NCBI GenBank assembly: GCA_003024785.1
Contig: PUQB01000052.1
Coordinates: 495,729-559,728, forward strand
DNA from: Selaginella tamariscina
Lineage: Eukaryota > Streptophyta > Lycopodiopsida > Selaginellales > Selaginellaceae
Direction of reading: 5' to 3'
Length of the DNA stretch: 64,000 nt
Shown: in pieces, positions 29,501 to 38,059 of the stretch
Position numbering within the stretch: position 1 is the stretch's first letter
Layout of the letters: each line of letters opens with the position of its first letter
The notes under the pieces: generated by a model
Told to the model about the DNA's origin: nothing
Databases searched by the model: none
What the model saw: the letters and a program-made list of their open reading frames with translations, nothing else
Made by a program: the position numbers and the translations under genes

Positions 29501-29701
29501 ATATGGCCAAGTTGATTCCAGAATCCCCCTGCCCATCTCTTCTCCTGCTCTTGTCTTTAATGTCACTCAATTCCACATCTGAATACAAAAATGATTAGTT
29601 CAAGTATCCGAGTATAACAGATTTTATTTTAATTCTTACCCAGAATTTGACGACGACTCCATACTAATGACTCGATCTCCTTGTTTGATCAAATCGTCCT
29701 T
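26562..29701 (-). CDS. ParB/sulfiredoxin-like plus DNA-methyltransferase-like protein of the palindrome cassette
   Basis: A first readable exon (29645-29701, LIKQGDRVISMESSSNSG) follows a TTTTGCAG acceptor. The main part has an N-terminal module (GRGILESTWPYFKINGKRIG, TMVAVKLTSVTSHG), then VNPNFNYRPLNQERVAELME and YYIISGQHTITAAQRLLDE, spaced like ParB/Srx boxes (NP--R, then G--H--AA). A 61-bp intron at 28204-28264 is almost filled by one palindrome. A Lys-rich linker and a long helical part (FKEWLGIHCHKLGWTSTSTY) follow, then a C-terminal piece with WVFDYCTRGSVLKECYLR, whose spacing resembles the AdoMet-binding motif of DNA methyltransferases, ending in an acidic Ser-rich tail at 26562. The expected DPPY motif is not seen; FVMDRRVSKN stands about where it would be. 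Frame breaks lie near 28665, 28480 and 26895. The domain calls are by eye and would need profile searches. Confidence 0.5.
28204..28264 (-). other. 61-bp intron consisting largely of one palindrome
   Basis: Donor GTAAGC after the TACCGG codons, acceptor TTTTTCCTCAG before AGAGTTGAAGAAATTGC. Between them lies GGGCGGGATTTATCTCGCC, one slightly altered copy of the 18-bp palindrome. The corresponding intron of the decayed second copy (about 44270-44395) is about twice as long and holds at least two palindromes. Confidence 0.65.
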
Positions 29702-29802
29702 CTGCAAAATAATACACTATAAAATAATTATATAAAAACGCACACACACTTGTATAAACCCGAATATACAAAAATAATACACAGAGAGAAGTAGACGTAA
29801 TT

Positions 29803-29889
29803 AACTGTCCGAAGCTCACATTTGTGTTAGTGCAAAAGAAAGATAACATTTCGTTTTAGAACCACCACAAATGTGAGCTCTGGACAGTT
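29803..29889. repeat. 24-bp inverted repeat upstream of the ParB-like gene
   Basis: AACTGTCCGAAGCTCACATT (start of the left arm, 29803-29826) pairs with the arm at 29866-29889 with about two mismatches and a 39-nt loop. It lies between the first readable exon of the ParB-like gene and the large palindrome array. It may be a hairpin in the leader or a trace of an inserted small element. Confidence 0.6.
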
Positions 29890-29997
29890 TTACATAGATT
29901 CCTAGCTTTTACTCGAAATATTATGATAAGATGATAAAAGTAAATAAAATGAGATATGCAACTTATATATACTAATACACATATATATTCACATGGA

Positions 29998-31222
29998 AGG
30001 TGCGGCGGGATTAATCTCGCCACCCCTTCAATGCCTCCTGAAAGAGTGGGCGGGATTAATCTCGCCACCTTTCTGGAGGCCTTGAACGGGAGTGCGGAAT
30101 TAATCTTGCCACCCTTCTCGGTCTCAGAGAGAACTGGGCAGGATTTATTTCTCACACCCCTTCAGTGACTCCAGAAAGGAGGCGGGATTAATCTCGCCCA
30201 CCATGTAAGGATGGTTAAATGAATTCCCACCCTTCCCAGTTCCTCCATTGGTATGTTGTAAACCTTCTACGTCTCAGACAGAAACGTTTGGGATTGGTCC
30301 ACTCACCAATGGAGAAAAAGGAAGGGTGGCGGGATTCATTTCCAACAGGCATTGAAGACTCGGCGGGATTAATCCCGCCGCCCAGGGCCTTCACTCGGTC
30401 CCTATGCGGCGGGATTAATCCCGCCGGACGCCAATTCCCTGCGCGGAATCGGGCGGGATTAATCCCGCCGCCTAGGCACTTCAGAGGCCAATGGCGGCGG
30501 GATAATCCCGCCCGATTCCGACAGGGAATTGGCGTCCGGCGGGATTAATCCCGCCTCCCAGGCCCTTCACTCGGGCCTTAGTCGGCGGGATTAATCCCGC
30601 CGAACGCCAATGCCCTGTGCGAAATCTTGCGGGATTAATCCCGCCGCCTAGGCCCTTCAGGCAGGCCAATGGCGGCGGGATAAATCCCGCCCGATTCCGC
30701 GCAGGGCATGCGTACGCGGCGGGATTAATCCCGCCCACCATGTAAGGGATGGTGAAATTAATCCCACCACCCTTCTCGTTCCCTCCATTGGTATTTTGTA
30801 AACCTTCTCCGTCTCAGACAGAGTTAGTCGGGATTGATTCAACATACCAATGGGGTAATGAAGGTTCGGATTAATCTCGCCACCGGGTAATGAAGGTTCG
30901 GAGGCTAATCCCGCCGCCCTCTCGTAAATCATGCGCTCACACATATATATTGGCTGCGGCATTTTGAACAGGGATGGGTGGGGCGGGATTAATCCCGCCG
31001 CCCAGGGAATTCACGCAGGACATGAACGGCGGGATTAATCCGCCGCCTCCGCGAAGGGCATGAGCGTGCGGCCGGATTAATCCCGGCATTCATGTCCTGC
31101 GTGAATTCGCTGGGCGGCGGATTAATCCCGCCGCCATGGCCCCAAACCATATAGCGGCGGGATTAATCCCGCCGCCGAGGCTATAAACCTATAGCGGCGG
31201 GATTAATCCCGCCGCTCGAGGG
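29998..31222. repeat. Palindrome array 1 (GGCGGGATTAATCCCGCC, about 24 copies)
   Basis: About 24 perfect or near-perfect copies of the self-complementary 18-mer. The GATTAATC cores in the regular middle part fall at 30367, 30413, 30457, 30501, 30543, 30589, 30633, 30679 and 30723, a spacing of 42-46 bp. The spacers form a repeating order A-B-C-B' of about 176 bp, where B' is B in reverse complement (for example CCAATTCCCTGCGCGGAATC against GATTCCGACAGGGAATTGG). The array lies directly upstream of the minus-strand ParB-like gene. Similar arrays lie at 34864-35158, 37448-38050 and, decayed, 45115-45895. Each half of the palindrome (TCCCGCC) resembles an E2F core, which is suggestive only. Confidence 0.9.
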
Positions 31223-31918
31223 GCTAGCGAGATAAAACACACACATAATATGTGTGTGTGATATATATATATATGTATGTATGTATTATGTATAGGAGTG
31301 TACGTGTGTGCAAGAGATAGATAAATAAATAAATTTATACAGTACTGGTACACCTAATATATGTACATAGGTATATTATATATTGTGTATATGTATATCG
31401 TGTGTATGCGTGTGAGCGAAACAAATAAAATCATACAGATAAACAAACACACACACACATATATATATAACAGGAGTGTGCGTGTGTGTGCGAAAGATAA
31501 AACTAATAAATAAATAAAATTATACAGATAAACACACACATATATATGGTGGTTATATAGATATATAATCTATAGAAAAGAGAGAGAGTCTGTGAATATA
31601 TAAGCATATATAAAACTAGTGTTGTATGTATGTATATATGTATAGGTATATATTATGTGTATATGATTTGTGTTATGCGTGTGTGAGCGAAACAAATAAA
31701 TCATACAGATAAACAAACACACACACACACACATATACATACAGGAGTGTGCGTGGTGGCGAGAGATAAAACTAATAAATAAATAAAATTATACAGAAAA
31801 ACACACACATAATATATATATGTGTGTATATAGATATATAACCCATATGAATATATAAGCATATATATAAACTAGTGTTGTATACTATTTGTTAATATGC
31901 ATTGATTATATATATATA

Positions 31919-31969
<51 letters not shown>

Positions 31970-32034
31970 GTAGTGCGCGTGTGTGTGGGAGAGATAGATC
32001 AATAAAAAAAAAATTACAGATACTGGTACACATA

Positions 32035-32117
<83 letters not shown>

Positions 32118-32364
32118 GCAAGATCAATAAAAAAAAATTAACAGATACTGGTACACATAATATATGTATGTATATATGTATATAGGTATATATATATATG
32201 TGTGTATATGTATATCGTGTGTATGCGTGTGTGAGCGAAACAAATAAAATCATACAGATAAACAACACACACACCCACACACACATATACATACACAGGA
32301 GTGTGCGTGTGTGTGCGAGAGATAAAACTAATAAATAAAATTATACGCACACTCCTATACATAT

Positions 32365-32395
<31 letters not shown>

Positions 32396-32784
32396 GATCT
32401 CACCTGTGTGCACAGCCGCCGCCGCCGATTTCACAGCCGCCGCCTCTTGAAACCCTAAGAATATACCTAAACCCTAAAGGAATTAAATATATATATCAAC
32501 CCTAATAGAATATTCCTTCTGAGAATATACTTAAACCCTAAAAAGAATAAAATATAGATTCGCCCTAAATGAATATTCTTTCATTATATTATTAGCGTGT
32601 GCGTGTGCGTGGGTGTATCACATACACCTCAAAAATATAAATCATGCAGGGATTTAACATGTGTGTGTCCATGAGAGTGTTAAAGTTTCATGTGTATCAA
32701 TACATACATACACATTGCATATATTAATACACATAATATATACATACACACGTGTATACACACAGACATACACACATATTACAT

Positions 32785-32810
32785 GGGTTTAGGGTTTAGG
32801 GTTTAGGGTT
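32785..32810. repeat. Interstitial telomere-type repeat (TTTAGGG)n
   Basis: GGGTTTAGGGTTTAGGGTTT with a little flanking homology gives about three and a half Arabidopsis-type telomere units. A second block lies at 33250-33271. Both are inside the microsatellite tract, not at a sequence end. Confidence 0.8.
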
Positions 32811-33249
32811 TTGGATTTAGGATGGATCATGCATGGTGTGTATGTATGAGAGAAGAGAGAGTGTTGAAAAATTATTTTTGTACACATTGCATATATTAGT
32901 ACACATATATACTTACACATATTATACACAGATATACATACATAGTATATGAGAGAAGAGAGACAGTACATATTATGGATCATGCATGGTGTGTATTATA
33001 CACACAGACATACATACATATTAGTACATAATATTAGAGAGACCGAGTACATATTATAAATCATGCATGGTGTGTATGTTTGAGAGAAGAGAGACAGTAC
33101 ATATTAACATGGATCATGCATGGTGTGTATGTATGAGAGAAGACAGAAAGTACACATATATACATACAGAGTACACATATATACATGCACACATGTATAC
33201 ACACAGACATACATACATATTACATGAGTAAATTCATTGTGTTACATAT

Positions 33250-33271
33250 TAGGGTTTAGGGTTTAGGGTTT
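33250..33271. repeat. Second interstitial telomere-type repeat
   Basis: AGGGTTTAGGGTTTAGGGTT, about three units, in the same orientation as the block at 32785. Confidence 0.8.
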
Positions 33272-33531
33272 GCTCCCAACAAGCTTAATATAAATATTAC
33301 ACATGTAAATTCAATGTGTTACATACAGTCACACAGATTGAGTACATATATCATACATGCGTTGAACATGATGTTTTCAATAAAGAAGCAACCTATTTCT
33401 TCAGTTTGGTTTAGGGTTGTGCATGTGTGTGCATATGTGTTTTTGTAAGTTCTTGTAATGCGTGTGTAAATTTATGATTGTGTTTATATATGTGTGCAAA
33501 ACAAACATCGAATAATTAAGAAAATAAAATT

Positions 33532-34250
33532 AATAAACACACTAGGAACATATTTTAAATTATACATAATAATTATGATTTTATCTAATATATAGCCATA
33601 TATAGTTTTAATAATATATATTAATTTAATATTGATAAAAAGGTTGAACATTGAAATATTCTTGAAATAATAAGAAATTAATTGAGAAAATCCCATTAAT
33701 ATATACAAATGTAAATTAAGTACTCAATAATTAACTAAATTAATTATCATAATCATGTTTAATATTGGAATATTCTTGGAATAATAAGAAAATAATAAAG
33801 AATATCCCATTAATATAAAGAAGATTAATTACTCAAGTAATTAAGGAAATGATATTAATATATATATTATTAAAACTATATATGACTATATATTAGATAA
33901 AATGATGTATTATTATGTATAATTTAAAATATGTTCATAGTGTGTATTAATTTAATATTGATAATAAGGTTTAACACATGAATATTCTTGAAATAATAAC
34001 AAATTAATTGAGAAAATCCCATTAATATATACAAATGTAGAATAATTACTGCAATAATTAAGAACAAGACTAATTTAATTATGATAATCAGGTTTAATAT
34101 TAGAATATTCTTCAAATATTAATAAAATATTAAAGAATATCCCATTGATACTAGGAAATGAAAACTAAATACTCGAGTAATTAAGAAAATAATAATAATA
34201 AACAGACTATGAATATATTTTAAATGATACATAATAATATATTAATTTAT
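33532..34250. repeat. AT-rich direct and inverted repeat cluster
   Basis: A block with CATATTTTAAATTATACATA and ATATAGTTTTAATAATATA occurs at about 33532-33621, in reverse complement at about 33852-33945, and in part again at about 34200-34250. A second block (GAATATTCTTGAAATAATAA followed by TCCCATTAATATA) occurs at about 33650-33715, 33765-33820, 33985-34035 and 34100-34150. No gene is visible. Confidence 0.65.
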
Positions 34251-34518
34251 TTATTGTATAAGTATATATTTATATATATATATATAATATAAATATACTT
34301 GAATACTAAGAATGTAGAATATAGTCTAAAATTTCGTAATATTAGACAGCTTGAATCACTTGAATAACATTAAATGCAATTTTAAAATATTCATTGGAAC
34401 TGGAGAGTATATATGTCAGAGTGTCGGATATTTGTGTCAACTCATCTTAAATTTTATTTTCTGTCTTTTTAAAAAATTTGAATTTCTGACATATGTATTG
34501 TCGGTCTGACATGTAAAT

Positions 34519-34704
34519 TTGAAAATGCATTTAATTTCCCACTCAAATTCAGATCTGGTTCTTTCTCCGGCAAGGGTTTCTTCATTTCTGTATTTTTCAC
34601 TCTTTAGATCTTCTTTTTTCTTCATAGTGATCATCTCAGGAGCGAGATTAAATTGGGTGCTATTCTTTATAGGAAAGTACGGCGCCTTCAGTGCTGTTTA
34701 CAAG
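34519..34704 (+). other. Candidate leader exon for the DUF7869-type gene
   Basis: The DNA up to TACAAG|TAAGTATT (donor at about 34703) is less AT-rich than its left flank and has CT-rich leader character (GATCTGGTTCTTTCTCCGGC). It sits just left of palindrome array 3. If the 35-38 kb segment were turned round, this exon would lie upstream of the first DUF7869 exon on the same strand. The 60-codon frame it contains has no recognisable protein motif, so a 5' UTR exon is more likely than coding. Inference from position and splice site only. Confidence 0.3.
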
Positions 34705-34863
34705 TAAGTATTATAAACAAATTTAAAAATACTTATTAAGATTCACTCTCTTACATTCTCTCTTAAAATTACAATTTAGGGGTTTAGAAATGCATTAGGA
34801 TTATAATATATTCCGTTAGGGATTTATCACGTTTAAATATCCTTTTAACTTAATATTCTAGGT

Positions 34864-35158
34864 TAACCGGGGCGGCAGGATTAATCCGGCCATTTCTTTT
34901 TCGCCTCTTTGAAGAAGTGGCGGGATTAATCCCGCCACCATCTCCCGGGCAATGCTTCTCCGCCACTGAAAAAGAGTGGCGGGATTAATCCCGTCGATAA
35001 CCTTCTCAACTGATGAAGAGTTACCAGAATTATTAAAAAGAGTTGTCGGCGGGATTAATCCCGCCAACCATTTTAGGAGGCAGGGAAGGGGTGGCGGGAT
35101 TAATCTCGCCACCACTTCCCTGTTTTAAAGATTTGGGGACAGGATTTATCCCGAGACT
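34864..35158. repeat. Palindrome array 3 (six copies)
   Basis: Copies of the GATTAATC-cored palindrome with cores at 34879, 34924, 34983, 35053, 35098 and 35143. Three of the five intervals are exactly 45 bp although the spacers differ from those of the other arrays. The array abuts the 3' end of the minus-strand part of the DUF7869-type gene. Confidence 0.85.
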
Positions 35159-35159
35159 C

Positions 35160-37305
35160 TTTGAAATCACAGTCACAAGCAAAGCACAACTTTTTTTGGA
35201 GATGCAATTTTCAAAAAGATTCATCATATGCGGTAAGGTAAGTGCACTTGTCCTTTTTGTAGACCTTGCTGAAGAACGCATCAATATCTTCATGAGTGTG
35301 ACCAACCATAAGGAAACTGAGCGTGATTGTTTCAAACACACCTTTGGCAACAAGCATTGACAAGTATGCTAGCACATATCTAGAAAATAAAAGTAAGTAT
35401 GAGCTTGAGAAACCCTTAAGTAAAATGATTTACCTATTTTTGTTCTCGCCTGCACAATTATCCATCTGTAAAAGCAAATGACGAGGAAGCTTATTTGATG
35501 TTGAGGACACATGTACACTATTTGAGCTAGATCCCTCCACTGAACCTGAACTCTCAACAGGGCCATCTGTTTTTTGTGCAGGTTGCTGACAATGCCTCTC
35601 ATATTCCCAAGTAGCCTCAAGTGCAGACGTGTTCATGAGAGCATTATGTAAAGGTTGAAGGTGTTGTTTCTTCACTTTGAGATCACTGATAGGACTTGTC
35701 TGTGAGTGGGCTTCAAGGTTTCTGAAACACATGGCTAACGACCCAATAGTGAAATTGGAGTCGCTAGACCAATGTGGAAGTGAAAAGTGTCCATATGACT
35801 CACAACCGTGTCCATGTGTTAGCACACATGTTAAAGAAATCGGAAGTTTCATGACATTTCCAAGGCACTTTGTGTTGCAAAGAGCTTTGGAATGCTGGTC
35901 TTTGAATGATCCATCTTGTCATGGATCAAGCACAGGTACTCTGATGGGCGTGATACAGAAAGCATGCGGTGTGCATAGTACTGAGACCGACAAGTTTGTT
36001 GTGCAATCATGTGGGCCTCCATCTTCCTTTGAATGGTAGTGATCTCCACCAAGGTTTTTGCACAAGCCTCTGCAGCCTTCAATGATGTACAAGTGTCACA
36101 CTTAGAAAAGCTAGAGTGTTTTGCAATCTCCACATCCTTAAAATGAGTATTCCATATGTTGTTGAAGGTACTAGTGCAGATTGCTTGGAGCCCCATCAAA
36201 CTGAGGCACTTGTTCACATGTTCACACAGTTTCAATTGAGTGTAGATTGAAGGTAAAACCTTGAGATTTTCCCTGACCCCTGCATTTGTGGTTCGGCATT
36301 TGTGAGGCATCCTGTCTGCATTTGCTTCCACAAAAGCCTTGAGTATTCTCTATGGCTGCCATGATGTGAGAGCGGGTTTTGACCAAGCCAGTGTTCCCAT
36401 GAACTGAGGTTCGCGCTCCATCTAGCCACTCATCCCTCCGATGGTAGAACGTGGTCTTTGGGATCCCGTATATACTGTACCAAGCTTTGAAGCAGATGGC
36501 CACCTTATTAAATACCATGGATGTACTCTGATAAACCTGTGTCCGAGGCCATTCCATCAATACACCCAGTTAGTGCAGCATATACAAACTCATGCCTTTG
36601 CTTTTGGGTGAGCATACGAAAGACATGTCTACATTGGGTAATTTCATTCCGGTCTGCCATCTGACAACACTTCTTCTTGCAAACAGTCAATCATGGAAAT
36701 GCTCGTAACACTTTCGGAAGATGTAGGATCCATCTTTACCCTCTTGCTGAAACTTGCAGGGGAAGATCTACAACCCATGAATCGCCTTTTTCTTACAATA
36801 GGACCAATGCAAGGAACCTCTTCAAATATGAGTTGTTCTTCCGGGTTGTTATTATTGAAATCCAACCCAGAATATGTTGAACCATCTTGCCGTCTTAATT
36901 CAGATGTTCGCCACCTCACGAGGGATCCAGGATACAATGTGCCATTAGGTGAAACCTCTGTCACAACTACACCCACGAAGTCGGACCCTAGTTTCTCTTC
37001 TGACACTGCTTCCATTGGATTTATAGCTGTGATGATGCCTCTTCCGACTTCAATCTCACGAAGAAAGAGAATCACCTCATCCATTACAGCAGGCAAGCCA
37101 TCATCTGGTAAACTCGTGCTACTATTTGTTTGTGACTCTGCATATTTTGTGTCAGCCTTGATTCATCCAAATTCCACAATACAGGAGAACCCTCCTCAAT
37201 ATTGTGACATGATGCATTATTATCTCGAACTTCCACAGTTCCAGTGCCAACTATCTCGTTGTTCCGAAGAAGACATACTTTATCTCCAGTATTAAACATA
37301 TTGTC
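35160..37305 (-). CDS. DUF7869-type protein, N-terminal and central part (possible DDE-like transposase)
   Basis: It starts after a TTATGTGCAG acceptor at 37305 with MFNTGDKVCLLRNNEIVGTG. Next come GRGIITAINPMEAV and VGVVVTEVSPNGTLYPGSLV, a cysteine-containing entry segment (KKCCQMADRNEITQCRHVF), FVYAALTGCIDGM, FKAWYSIYGIPKTTFYHRR, VRENLKVLPSIYTQL, CDTCTSLKAA and LIHDKMDHSKT. HGHGCESYGHF and DSNFTIGSL follow, then QMDNCAGENKNR. After a 54-bp intron (35380-35433) come YVLAYLSMLVAKGVFETI, LMVGHTHEDIDAFFSK and ALTLPHMMNLFENC. The signatures DKMDHSKT, DNCAGENKNR and GHTHEDID are those I know from DUF7869 proteins in mosses, protists and invertebrates. Their spaced acidic residues suggest an RNase-H/DDE fold, which is inference. 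Several one-base breaks occur (37090, 36680, 36540, 36320, 35850, 35230). The C-terminal part is missing here but lies inverted at 38060-38998. Confidence 0.7.
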
Positions 37306-37447
37306 CTGCACATAAATAATTGTGTTATTTATGATATCTGTTATGCAATATTTTAAAAAATCTGAATTACGGTTACTTAATAATATGCATATGCAATAAT
37401 ACATAATTATGTTTAGAGATAATATCTCATGTTGATTAATACAACTG

Positions 37448-38050
37448 ATGGGCGGGATTAATCCCGCCACGAATCCCTCCGACGAGGAACGGTCGGCGGG
37501 ATTAATCCGCCACCGACTCAACCCCTTCGGAGAGAGTCGGTGGGATTAATCCCGCCTTGGACTCCCTCCGACAAGGAAGAGCCGGCGAGATTAATCCCGC
37601 CGCCTCTTCCTCCTCGGGGGAGTCCGGCGGGATTAATCCCGCCGACTCTCTCCGACGAGGAAGGGAGTCCGGCGGGATTAATCCCGCCGCCGACTCAACC
37701 CCTTCGGAGAGAGTCGGCGGGATTAATCCCGCCTTGGACTCCCTCCGTCAAGGAAGAGCCGGCGGGATTAATCCCGCCGCCTCTTCCTCCTCGAGGGGAG
37801 TCCGGCGGGATTAATCCCGCCGACTCTCTCCAACGAGGAAGGGAGTCCGGCGGGATTAATCCCGCCGACTCATCATCGCCGGAGAGAGTCGGCGGGATTA
37901 ATCCCGCCGGACTCCCTTCCTCGTCGGAGGAAGAGGCGGCGGGATTAATCCCGCCGGCTCTTCCTTGTCGGAGGGAGTCCAAGGCGGGATTAATCCCGCC
38001 CACAATTCTTACGACGGGGAATGGGTGGCGGGGATTAAAACCCGCACATA
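37448..38050. repeat. Palindrome array 2 (about 14 copies, 45-bp period)
   Basis: Copies start at 37626, 37671, 37716, 37761, 37804, 37849, 37891, 37938 and 37983, with more on the left, an almost constant 45-bp step. A four-copy unit of about 180 bp is repeated: the spacer GACTCAACCCCTTCGGAGAG appears near 37505 and again near 37691. Several spacers are reverse complements of others (TTGGACTCCCTCCGTCAAGG near 37734 against its complement near 37962), so the right part mirrors the left. It separates the two oppositely oriented parts of the DUF7869-type gene. Confidence 0.9.
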
Positions 38051-38059
38051 ACTCTCTCC

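Larger units (their letters stand above)
31223..33480. repeat. Microsatellite-rich tract with longer embedded repeats
   Basis: No gene is visible. Long pure (TG)n runs lie at 31924-31966 and 32054-32114. A complex unit containing GTGAGCGAAACAAATAAA and CATACAGATAAACAAACAC recurs at about 31410, 31683 and 32230. Another unit with TCATGCATGGTGTGTATGTA and GAGAGAAGAGAGA recurs at about 32825, 32980, 33060 and 33112. The many Thr/His and Cys/Val reading frames in this stretch are translations of these repeats. Confidence 0.75.

Noticed and set aside
30360-30740. CRISPR-like array (regular 18-bp repeats with 26-bp spacers)
   Set aside because: The window is clearly plant nuclear DNA, the spacers are related to one another and inverted, the repeat is a full palindrome, and no cas genes are present.
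31997-32434. Reading frames rich in Thr-His and Cys-Val
   Set aside because: Translations of (CA)n and (TG)n microsatellites.
34519-34707. Short plus-strand frame as an independent protein gene
   Set aside because: No family motif. Base use and the donor at its end fit a 5' leader exon better.
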